Assembly (NCBI GenBank): GCA_965644295.1
Contig: CBFFRP010000074.1
Coordinates: forward strand, 1 to 64,000
Origin: Paraphysomonas bandaiensis
Taxonomy: Eukaryota; Chrysophyceae
DNA: 64,000 bases
Reading direction: 5' to 3'
Below are positions 1-8,951 of this stretch, piece by piece. The notes under the pieces were generated by a model. That model had not been told where the DNA came from. It did no database searches and saw only the letters and a list, made by a program, of their open reading frames with translations. The translations under genes and the position numbers were made by a program. The number at the start of each line of letters is the position of its first letter. Position 1 is the stretch's first letter.

Positions 1-254
1 GTTTCCAGCTGTTGCAATGAGCTGATGGGGGCGAAATTGGCTGTTGAGTAAACCCGCAGAATGGGGACCCTGTCGGATATGCAGACTGCGAGGATGGCAC
101 TGGGGGAGGCCATGCTGTGGGGCAGAGCAACACTGCCAGGGCTGCATCCCTGCACTGGAGTGTGTGTAGGCTCTATTTGAAATTTGTTATTGGGTGTTTG
201 TTGGGCGTCCATCCAAAGACCTGAATATGCAGGTGTTTGGTAGTTGTGGTGCAT
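1..254 (-). CDS. Partial gene running off the left edge, unrecognised
   Basis: An open minus-strand frame starts at an ATG at 252-254 and stays open for 84 codons to the window edge; an in-frame stop lies about 45 nt upstream of that ATG. The N-terminal half is rich in Pro, Thr, His and Gln. From about residue 47 it becomes an ordinary folded-looking sequence (MASPSAILAVCISDRVPILR and on), a short hydrophobic strand pattern like the start of a longin or similar small alpha/beta domain. That resemblance is weak. The GC content and codon choice are clearly richer than in the flanking 255-1051 stretch, which supports coding. The plus strand of the same interval is broken by stops. It could instead be an internal exon of a gene whose start lies upstream. 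No function is assigned. Confidence 0.45.
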   Translation of the reverse strand, partial: MHHNYQTPAYSGLWMDAQQTPNNKFQIEPTHTPVQGCSPGSVALPHSMASPSAILAVCISDRVPILRVYSTANFAPISSLQQLE

Positions 255-1051
255 GGGACAATTTGTAGTTGTAGTGTGGTCACCGTGAGGTGGATGTGGT
301 CATGTTGACCGAGGTAGAGCTTGTAATAAGCAGTTTTCTTAAATGGTGCCTGTAGCTTCCTAGAGCTAGAGAATTATTAACGGTTGGAATGAGATTATAT
401 TGCCATGAAATGAGATCGCAATTTTTTTGGTGATTCGAATACTGCCATTTTTGAGTTTTTTGTAGTTCAAATTGGTGTTTTATATAAGTCTCGAAAATAC
501 TAGACTCCAGACTTGGGGATCTTGGGTTTTTGCGACTAAATCTAAAATTGGGGTTTTTTGGGTTTTTGGACTCGAAAACCGGCGGTTTTGGAGGAAAGAC
601 CTATTGAGGCGTATTTTAAGGCGTTTTGACTATAATCGATGTAGGATATGAATCGTATGTGGTGTAGTGCATGTGTGAGCATATTGTACGGTTGTGGTTG
701 CATTCAATGTCCTGTGTATGAGGAGGAGTCTTGTGACTAGGGGTCTGTCTTTTGTTTTGCTTGTAACTTTAGTTTTAATAATAATTCTCTATGAAATTAA
801 CATAGTTGGTTGACTGATCTGTCTATTGGGAGCTTTAGATTGCAGGATACAGGGGAGCTTGTGTTTCTGGCTGTTGGTTTCTTAAAGAGTTATTATTATA
901 GTTTTCTGTTTTGTTGTTTCGACAAACAACCATTTCACATATCTTTTCAGTGATCTTAGGTTGCAAGACCTGAGTTGTTTATAGTAAATTTACTCACGGT
1001 AAAACACGTAAGTGAAGATATCATTATTGTAGATTATAGATATATATCGAA
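255..1051. other. Non-coding stretch before the plus-strand Gag
   Basis: No convincing coding frame is seen. The part next to 1051 would be expected to hold the 5' leader and LTR of the plus-strand Gag element, but I could not identify an LTR pair or a TGG-type primer-binding site, so the element's left boundary is unknown. Confidence 0.3.
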
Positions 1052-2527
1052 ATGTCTGATTCGGAGGGTCCTGTTGGTTCATCTGAGTTAGATGAAGTTA
1101 AGGAAATGTTACGGGGAATTGCTCTCAATTTGGAGAACGTCACTAAGTTGTGTGTAGCAACTGCCAGTAGGGTAGATAATCTGGAGTCCAGAATGTCTAT
1201 TAATGAAGAAGTTTTAGTTAATGAGCTGGAGGAAGCTCAGAAGGAAGTAGATGAGGCCATCCGTGACCAGCGTGAAGAGCAGCAGGGACATACCAGAGAG
1301 AGTGACAGGGCTGCCTACGACAAAGGCAAGAAGAAAGAGCGAAGGACATCTGTATTCATGAGGGAGGCTGAGTCTTCAGAGGGAATGGAGGTTCCAAAGC
1401 ATGTCATCATCAATGTTGAAAAGCCATCCCATAAGCATATTTTTCTGGATTCGATGGAGCTTAGTGATTTTACAAAGTTTATCATCCAATGGTTTGAATA
1501 TGAACAGATCAATGGGATTAAGCTTGAGCCAGCCCAGATAGTTAGCAGGCGTGTTCGGAACCTGCTTATGTTCAACAATAGCTTGACGGATAAAATGTTT
1601 GTTAAGTTGAGTGCTCAGAAATTCTGTGAGCTGATGGCTAAGGAGACCAAGGTGTTGTCCAAAGTGGAGTTCATTGAGACTTTGCGATACGCGCTGAGAT
1701 ATTTTAAGCCACTGGATTGGAAATCAGTGCGGCCGAATACACATGAGCTGTTTTTTCAAGAGATTTTGAAGCGAAAGAGTATTTTTATGCGTACGTTTAC
1801 TATCATGATGGAGGCCAATAGTACTAAGTGTCCGCCGGTTGGAGGAAAAGAGTTTGGATCGGCTCAAGTATTTTTGGAGTTGATCGACGAGTCTTACAAC
1901 AAACGAGTTCTGGCTGAGATTCCAAGGGTGACGGATACTAATTATGGTAATGTTGAAGAGTTTCTGGATACATACGTTTCCAAGGCGAGTGAGCATTATG
2001 AGGCGTCCAAGAACATCAGATTGGTGCCTTATGAAGGGTCCGATTTCAGTAGGAAGCAAATTCAAAGGGGTTCGAGGAATCGGGACAATGGATACGTTGC
2101 AAAGGAGAAACCGAAATCTTTAAACAACGTGCAGTTTGCGGACCGAGTTGAGGATGATTTCTACAGTGATTTAGATGACAAGGAGGTTGACCCGATAGTT
2201 GTGGTCAAGGATGACGGGATGTCAGATGATGATTTCGAGAATGAGGTTGAGGAGATGTTGCTCGGCGAACCAGAGTCTGATAAGGAAGCTATAGAACAGG
2301 TGATGAACCTGGAGAAGACTGTTAATCCAACCCGTGGCTGCGTTGCGTATGCGTTGTATGGGAACTGCTACAAAGGGAAGGAATGTAAGCATGTCCAGGG
2401 TCATAATGGAGCAGTTGCAACGGAAACCCGGAAATGGATGATGAAAAAGCTGTCTCAGCTTTCTCATCAGAAAGATTACAAGACTCATCCACTGTTCCAA
2501 CGAACCACCTCTCTTAGTCGTTACTAA
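1052..2527 (+). mobile_element. LTR-retrotransposon Gag-like ORF with terminal Cys/His finger, truncated
   Basis: A 491-codon ORF begins with an acidic coiled-coil-like N-terminus. It then has an all-alpha capsid-like region (about residues 120-300, with L-x-DF-x-x-F and R-Y-x-x-FKPLD motifs), an acidic linker, and a C-terminal Cys/His knuckle at about residues 428-450 (C-x8-C-x5-C, then His at +2 and +6). Reading order and composition fit a retrotransposon Gag. The same capsid pattern (an F-x-x-F-E/F segment followed by F-RPLD) recurs in the opposite-strand ORF at 2528-3481, so both belong to one broad family. The last residues after about 2505 appear foreign: the ORF runs into sequence belonging to the inverted neighbour. 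No protease, RT or integrase follows, so the element is cut off. A domesticated gag-derived gene is an alternative, but the inverted neighbour argues for debris. Confidence 0.6.
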
Positions 2528-3481
2528 AGGTATACTCTCATCAAGTTTGTTCATCTTAGCAGCCTCCTCCAAGAAATCATACCGCTGATTGAACTTCGTT
2601 TCCAAAATACAAAGATCCTCATCAACTCGACGAAAATCCTCCAACTTGTCCATTGTTACTCTGTACGGCAAACACGACTCAAGCAACATCGAATTAAAAT
2701 CCATCATATCCAAAGGTCTGAACTGATACTTCGCTGCCTCAATAACTCGCGTTACACTTGCATCTATGCATTCCAAAGGTTCAGTATAATCATCAGGATA
2801 TAATTCCATCAACGTAAACCTAATCATTTCCTTAGCCCTGCCTTCCAACAATGTAAACACAGAAGGAATTGGTCCATTATCACGACATTTCTCAAACTCA
2901 GCAATTCGTTCCAAGAAAACCAAAAACCCATCTAAAGTAATTTCCGACAACCTTATCTCCAAGTATGAATCGTCTTCTTTGGTCAACGTAACTTTAGCCT
3001 TCGGTTGACGATCAATTTCACGAAGTGCTTCCTGAATAGTCTGACGTTTAGGTCTGACAGGTGGTCGCTCCTCTTCACTCCTGAGAGCTTGAGTAGCATT
3101 CAATACACCCTCACGCACAGCATTCTCTATACGCGTATGCAACAACTCAGGGTCAATATACTGCTGCTCACGTCGCTCAATAGTTGCAGCTACAGGCTGT
3201 TCACCATTCCCATGACCATCTAATGTAGACTCTTCAAACGGTATCTCCGAAAGCTGATCAACTTGTATAATTTCTGAATTAGCTCTCGATGACCTTCCAG
3301 ATCTCCTCTGATTGATCTCCTCAAGACTCCGTTGAACATGCTCATTGAACGCCTGTTGCTGATGAAAACGCTGCTCCATATCACCGAAACGTTGTTCTAT
3401 ACCACCGAAACGCTGCTCCATATACTGCATCAGGTCTTCCAGAGTAAGCTCTGTCTTCGCATCTCCTTCTGCAGGCTCCAT
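2528..3481 (-). mobile_element. Second Gag-like ORF, inverted, truncated at its 3' end
   Basis: The minus-strand frame starts at the ATG at 3479-3481. The N-terminus carries short repeated EQRF units (MEQRFGGIEQRFGDMEQRFH) predicted to form a coiled coil, then Ser/Arg- and Glu-rich linkers, then a helical capsid-like block (about residues 165-320) with an ITLDGFLVFLE motif and an F-RPLD motif matching the plus-strand Gag. After about residue 325 the frame crosses into the antisense of the plus-strand Gag, so the native 3' part is missing. The junction lies near 2505-2535. Upstream (3482-4021) lie a leader and a putative LTR. The two truncated Gag genes therefore meet tail to tail. Confidence 0.55.
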
Positions 3482-3737
3482 GACTCTTCAAACAGTTCAA
3501 AGGGCTCAATAACACAATGAATGTATAATGTATTGTTCTTATCAACAGAGTAATATTACTGTAGTTGTTCTTAAGAACAACGTATGCTCAAGCAAAAACA
3601 ACACTGATCTATAACGTTTTAAAAAGATTTTAAGTGCACGCCAGCGGGCTGCTACACTGTTAAGCTCACCAGCGGGTGATGCTCCTCAACTCAGACGCAA
3701 ACCGCGAAAGAATTTAAATAAATCGTTATTTAAAACG

Positions 3738-4021
3738 TGTAATAGAAAAGTGAGTAACACTGCTATACAACTCTACAGTAACACACACATACAACATCAT
3801 GTTCAGCATTTCACTTCAGCACACAACACACCAGATCAGAAGTATTTTATCCGGTACGTATGTACAGCTTCAACACTCCGTGTATACACTGAAAAAGTAG
3901 AAACTGAATATGTAACTGAAAACTGAAAATACGAAAACACTCTGTACGTGTTAGAGAGTACAACAGAAGAGTAACATATAATACTACTACCAACGCAGAA
4001 AATAACCAGTACTGCGTTACA
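3738..4021 (-). repeat. Putative 5' LTR of the inverted Gag element, inserted into a copia gag
   Basis: Read on the minus strand, this segment starts TGTAACGCAG and ends ATTACA (5-bp inverted termini TGTAA/TTACA). Its outer edge at 4021/4022 coincides exactly with the point where the copia-type gag fragment at 4022-4345 breaks off. No second LTR copy is in the window and no obvious TGG primer site adjoins it, so the inner boundary is tentative. Confidence 0.4.
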
Positions 4022-4345
4022 CGGGAGCATATCCTTTTCCCGGAAGTACTGATCCACGATCTCAAGGGCTTCAGCGACTGGTTGAACAGCTTCAAATATC
4101 GAACTGATGCACGTGTCTTTCCTCTCCAGCCACTTGTCCAGATCCTCCTTGTACTTATTTCGGACTGTCACTGGCGCATTATTTGCTGGTCTTACTGGAC
4201 GGTCCTCTAGACCCAGATGGTTCCTGTTCTTCCTCATCAACCACACTTTCAGATTCTTTGACCAATTCACTACACCGAACTGATCAAATTTAGGAAGAAG
4301 TTTCCACTCCGAACTACTGTCTGCTACCATGTTAGAAATAGACAT
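4022..4345 (-). pseudogene. Truncated copia-type Gag (family B), cut by a second element
   Basis: The minus frame from the ATG at 4343-4345 encodes about 108 residues clearly related to the N-terminus of the intact copia Gag at 13549. Both share a WSKNLK/YSARKIK block, LMRKNRNHLGLED against LMKKNRNHLGLED, and a W-x-E-R-x-DTC-x-S-x-I segment. The frame stops making sense at 4021, where another LTR begins. As in the intact element, the start codon lies 16 nt inside the LTR, and TGGTAGCAGA, complementary to the 3' end expected of initiator tRNA-Met, lies just inside the gag. Confidence 0.7.
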
Positions 4346-4649
4346 TTTTAGTAATAAGACCTTTGTTAACACTTATATGGAATATTATATAATTATAAGA
4401 GATACCATACTTCATTCATTGACGTTCACCAACTCTTTCTATCTCTACTACACCAACCATTTCTAGTACGATCTTACATCGTCACTATCTTGTACAGTCA
4501 GTATATTTCAGTTTTATCACTACAATGGCTATCATATTATTGGTTCTCATACTACAGCTAGCTACTACTGTATTCTTTGAGTAACGGATATAATTCTAAT
4601 ATCTTGGAAACTACAGCTTTTAATTGCTCACAAACAGCAAAACTCAACA
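4330..4649 (-). repeat. Copia family B 5' LTR (about 320 bp)
   Basis: Minus-strand reading starts TGTTGAGTTTTGCTG at 4649 and ends TTTCTAACA at 4330, immediately followed by a TGGTAGC primer-binding site. The TG...CA termini, position and PBS together define a 5' LTR. A diverged copy in plus orientation occurs at about 21978-22380, and smaller similar pieces occur near 36.7-36.9 kb and 50.1-50.8 kb. Confidence 0.65.
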
Positions 4650-5310
4650 AGATTAACACCGTTTTTTCGCTACAGCAGTCACTGCTTGCAGCAGTTCTCT
4701 GATCATTAGGCTCCAGCCAGATTTCAATTGAAATGTTTTGTGATATAATTGCCTAGTATTGTCTACCTCTGCTGTATAGGGCCAGAATGTTACGACCAAT
4801 AAAGCGCGACAACTGGTATGATAAAACACGATCATAGTCCGCAATGATATTACATATAGATACCTACTATGGTCTATGGTGTACTTGTTCATTGTATTTT
4901 CTTGGTGAAATTATTTACTCAGATCATGATATACTAAACTAATAACGCATATAGTAAGGCTTTGTATAAACGTTATTTGAATATTTTCATGCATGCGACG
5001 TATAATAGGTGACAACCAATGATATGAAATTCAATGTTCTATACTCTATAGCAATACATATTATTCTTATTACTTAGTTGTGAAAAGCACTTCTACATAC
5101 TAAGTACTATTTTAAATCTGTGTCACAACAGCACATAAACATGTACACATTCACGCATACATATTATCCATCATATATCGATGACGCACTTCAATCTTTA
5201 ATCCATCTCCTACGATGCACAACTAATATTTTTATTCTTCTCTAGTCACTGATAAACACGGCGAATAATATGCAATCTATTTCCTGTCTTACCCAAAAGC
5301 ATACAAAGTG
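4650..5310. other. AT-rich intergenic stretch
   Basis: No supportable gene is seen. Short open frames here have no family features and biased AT-rich composition. Confidence 0.4.
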
Positions 5311-5948
5311 TTAAGTACAGTCAACTCCAACTACATCTCCATAACGATGAAGTCCAAGTGATAACGATGAAAGCTTGCATTGGAAATTTGCTCTACCGGC
5401 CACATCAGAAAAAGAACGCTTAGTATTAACACTAGGAGCAATATGCATTGCATGGGTCTGTTCTATTGGTTTCAGAACTGGGTAGACAGGGCTACTATCC
5501 GAAACTGACGCCGTCACAAGACTGCGCTCCCTTTTAATGAATGAGTTATTCGCTTTGATAACTCCTACATATCCTCCTAATTCCAACATTACTGTGCAAG
5601 ATATTGCTCTATACTCCTCTCCGTTTCTGTCATACTTCGGGTTGCAGGTAATGCGTTTGATTTGAATGTCAGAGAGAACCTCGGCTGAGAAAACCCCAAT
5701 CACCCCTTCTGATAGCTGTGAATCAAAACTGAGGTGGGACTATTTCGAATCGTACCTTTACTTGGAAGATTAGATGAGTTTCGGCACAAGAAATCTACCC
5801 AGTATACCGTCCTAGTCTGCTCAGTCTAGCATCAGTGCCAACCTCCACATCAGCATCCCCCTTAACTCCTGCTTTCTCAGCTATGACCTGAACAACACAC
5901 TCTTTGGGTCCAGTAATCTCCAGCAGCTTAATCACATGATCTCAATAC
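5311..5948 (-). pseudogene. Decayed gene fragment, unrecognised (two exon-like blocks)
   Basis: Two minus-strand blocks read as good protein. Block 1 (about 5948-5799) contains LLEITGPKECVVQVIAEK. Block 2 (5715-5311) is 130 codons and ends RYGDVVGVDCT and a stop. They join in frame if 5716-5798 is an 83-nt GT-AG intron. Upstream of block 1 a further open stretch (from about 6015) reads on only after a one-base frame change, and no start codon is in frame, so I treat this as a relic rather than a working gene. I do not recognise the family. A transposon-derived fragment is possible given the retroelement debris alongside. Confidence 0.4.
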
Positions 5949-6366
5949 AACACAACTATGCAAGATATCCGTATTCAACAACTCTGTGCGTATCCTAGAA
6001 TAGAGCATAGAGTACGAAGTAGTTGAAGAATTGTTAGAAATCCTACATTTTCTTGGAAAAGGGGTTTTTATATATATAAAAAACTAATATTAGGCAGCTA
6101 GAAGCAATACTATGTACAAAGTACTCTGTATATACTTTGTGTGGGTACAGTCAGTATACGTATTGGTTGTGATATGTATCATATTGGCTTCGAATGTTCT
6201 GAGATCATGAATCACCTACACAATTTTCATATATATATATATACGAGAGTCCAGTATATACACTTTGAACGAATCCTTTACACTTCACTTTGAAGTTCAA
6301 GTATTTACTCTTTAAACGAATCATTTATTTACACTTCATTTCATTTGACTTCTATTTTATTATTCA
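5949..6366. promoter_or_regulatory. Upstream region of the Cys-rich secreted gene
   Basis: This is AT-rich, with a short (TA)n run near 6230-6243 and GTATAC/TACAGT-type palindromic words near 6140-6165. No coding frame is seen except the possible frame-shifted edge of the relic to its left. Confidence 0.3.
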
Positions 6367-7611
6367 ATGTATCTCACTCGTATAACAGTTGCTGTGTATG
6401 TATATGGATTCATAGGAACTTCAGCTCAATATATATGGAAAAAAACACATCAGTCCAACGATCCATGGATAGTTCAAGATACTCAGTATGATACAGAGAC
6501 AGAGTCATTGTCACCATGTTGTCACAAAGAAATAGTTGATGAGAAACAAGTAGTTGTATGTGCATGTCCAGATGAGTTTTGTTGCAATGGGCTCTGCTGT
6601 ACCTCTAAATGCAATGCACAAAATCTGTGCTGTGATGGGGAAGATTGCAAAGCTGACCTCCACATGCATATGCTCTACTCCAATAATTATGTTCCGGTTG
6701 GTGTGAATCGACAGCAATGTATGATTCGTATATGTGAGCCTGGAATTGATTCTGTTGTATGTGAGCGTTTGTCAACATGTAGAGACAGTTTACACTGTAA
6801 ACATGATAGTGGAAATGGAAGCGATGATACTTACTGTTGCAGGGATGAAGCAGACGTGGTATGCAATGGCAATTGTTGTGCTGGAACGTGTTGTGAAAAT
6901 GGGTGCTGTGCTTCGATCTGCTGCGGTGGGCAGTGCTGTGCAAGCGATGAGGTATGCTGTGGTTCCACCTGCTGCAAGGCGCGCAATTGTTACGGCAATC
7001 ATACTTGTTGTCCAAGTGATTTTAAGTACTGCGGGAATCAGAAATGTTCTCAAAAGTGTGATTCTTTGGTACTCTGTAAAGACCCATTCTCCATTGGCGA
7101 GTGCGACTTGAATTCTAACGAATTTGACGACACACTCTCTTCTTCTGTCGACCCGGAAATGACGTACAAATTTTTTAACGTCATTTATCGCACGCTTCGC
7201 AGTGACGAGGAGCCCGATAAATACTTAAGGCCAACTGATCCTACAAGCACACTTACAGCGGAGTCGTTCATTACATACGGGCAGCAGAGTTCACAGTATG
7301 TTTCATTTACAACCAACCGTAAAGTTGCATGTCAGTATGCACTTACATATAGGTCTAAGGGTCTTCGCATAGCCGAGATAGATGCTAATTGTGCAAGATC
7401 TATTTGCTCGCATGTTGATTACTACGGCGAAGGATCTCAACTCGGGGTATCTTTGAGCATGCCAGCACAGTGGTATGCAGCTTCGAGCAGCCTAGTGCTG
7501 GTTTCGTCTTGCAAAAACGACATTCTACCTGAAAAGTGTGTCAACAAAGTCGTAGATACTACTGAATTGTCAAAATATTGTGCCTTGTATGCTGTCAATG
7601 ATGAATTGTAA
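6367..7611 (+). CDS. Secreted Cys-rich protein with ADP-ribosyltransferase-like C-terminal domain
   Basis: This is a single-exon, 414-residue protein. Residues 1-20 look like a signal peptide. Residues about 50-240 are extremely cysteine-rich with many CC pairs in CC-x-G-x-CC and CC-x-x-G-CC spacings, as in disulfide-bonded extracellular modules. Residues about 268-410 form a different, folded-looking domain: FFNVIYRTLRSDEEP, then SSQYVSFTTNRKVACQYA, then RIAEID. The order YR / S-x-Y-x-SFTTN-x-x-x-A-x-x-YA / I-x-ID matches the layout of the ADP-ribosyltransferase fold (Arg motif, then the Ser-Thr-Ser strand, then helix). A catalytic Glu cannot be placed with confidence, so activity is unknown. 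It may act on the cell's own surface or wall or on other organisms; neither is shown. The start is the first ATG and directly precedes the signal peptide. Confidence 0.7.
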   Translation: MYLTRITVAVYVYGFIGTSAQYIWKKTHQSNDPWIVQDTQYDTETESLSPCCHKEIVDEKQVVVCACPDEFCCNGLCCTSKCNAQNLCCDGEDCKADLHMHMLYSNNYVPVGVNRQQCMIRICEPGIDSVVCERLSTCRDSLHCKHDSGNGSDDTYCCRDEADVVCNGNCCAGTCCENGCCASICCGGQCCASDEVCCGSTCCKARNCYGNHTCCPSDFKYCGNQKCSQKCDSLVLCKDPFSIGECDLNSNEFDDTLSSSVDPEMTYKFFNVIYRTLRSDEEPDKYLRPTDPTSTLTAESFITYGQQSSQYVSFTTNRKVACQYALTYRSKGLRIAEIDANCARSICSHVDYYGEGSQLGVSLSMPAQWYAASSSLVLVSSCKNDILPEKCVNKVVDTTELSKYCALYAVNDEL

Positions 7612-7952
7612 ATTATTTTAACTTGTTTTATATTCCCAAGTCAGATTTGAATTGTGATATATGATCTGTGTGTACCTGTTTTTTTTCTTCATTAGGATTG
7701 CAAGTTGTGTACTTCATTACATTTTAATGAAAACTCGGATTCTTTTGATAGTCATTACCTTTGCAACGCACCTCAAAACGTATTTAATAACTACTACTAT
7801 TCATTCATTCACAGATACAACTCAGCGCTTGAATACAACAAGATAATGCAAAGCAATTACCAGACTATGTAAGATATATAATTGTCTAATACTCTATTAA
7901 ATCGTGTATTGCTATTGTACTATTGGGCTTTATTCTTCATGCGAAGTTTATT
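7612..7952. other. 3' flank before the R1 repeat block
   Basis: AT-rich sequence follows the stop codon. I see no gene. Confidence 0.35.
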
Positions 7953-8284
7953 CCCTCAACAGAGTCATATAAATAGTCAGCAGGTATTGTTCAGAACACT
8001 CATAGCCTAATGCTTGTGTATTGTGTGGTATAAGGGACACTGATTAGTATTTGGGCCTTGACGAGTATTGGGCTGCCTACTGAAGTCAAGCATCCGGCAT
8101 GCGGCATGTTCATCTTAACGACAGAGAGTTAAAGTGGTTGCACCTTGGTACTTTTGGTGACGCACAAGTAACTTTCGTAACGCTAAATAGTAGGATATCA
8201 GAGTTAAGGACTTGTTTTCTAAATTGCTTTTTGCTACATTAGTTCTGACTCGTACACACGCCTATTGCTAATAATCGGACATTT
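7953..8284 (+). repeat. R1 dispersed repeat, copy a
   Basis: This is one of at least six copies in this window of a repeat unit that I call R1. The unit begins near CCTCAACARAGTC, contains a conserved core (GCACCTTGGTGCTTGCGG, then GACGCACAAG, then AGCGCTAAATAGTAGGATA in better copies) and ends CGCCTATTGCTAATAATCNGACATT. The core folds on paper into adjacent hairpins (GCACC-tt-GGTGC and GCTTGCG...CGCaCAAGC). Copy a is immediately followed by copy b in opposite orientation. Confidence 0.65.
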
Positions 8285-8533
8285 AGTACTAAACGCCAAG
8301 GTGCAACCATCTTCGCTCCAGCATTCAAAGCGAGCGCAGTTAGAAAAAGTAGAATATTGATCTGACATCTGCTGACTTCAGGTGTTTTGAGACCTCAAGG
8401 TGAACAGCCCGGATGCCTGCTTATTCATCAAGGCCCAAAGAATTCACACAAGTGACACTAATTAGTGTTCCTTGTACCACACAATCACACAAGCATTAGG
8501 CTATGAGTGGGCAGCAGAACAATATCTGCAGTC

Positions 8534-8826
8534 TAACAGAAGTTGACATTATTTGCTAAGGTTTACTATTCTCAACTGATAAGATGAAATTATAATCATT
8601 ACATGATAAAGAACCTAAGTTGTGTTCGATGTGTTCAACACCATTCATTTACTACTATAGTGTACAAACCACACACTCAGTGATCGTATCCTGTATAGTC
8701 ATCCACTTCTACTTCAGTTTCATACTACATAATATAATGTACTAATTACATATATATCTTTCGATCCTTGCATCTCACATAATACTGCACTCAATTGCAA
8801 GTATATAGAATCTTCAGATCTCAACA
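8534..8826 (-). repeat. 3' LTR of the copia element
   Basis: Minus-strand reading starts TGTTGAGATCTGAAG and ends TTCTGTTA. It is identical to 13534-13826. The LTR ends in TA rather than the usual CA in both copies. Confidence 0.95.
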
Positions 8827-8951
8827 CTCCCCCTCAATTGAGTGTTGTACTATGACGCCTCCCAGCTATTGAATGCCTGAGATAAAAAAAATTCTTGACA
8901 GTAAAATAGACTCATCTCTAAGTCTAAACCTCTGTCTAAAAAACTCAGTAC

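Noticed and set aside
6605-7053. His/Asn-rich and Thr/Ala-rich minus-strand frames
   Set aside because: They are antisense to the Cys codons (TGT/TGC) of the secreted protein, which have a strong periodic pattern of their own.
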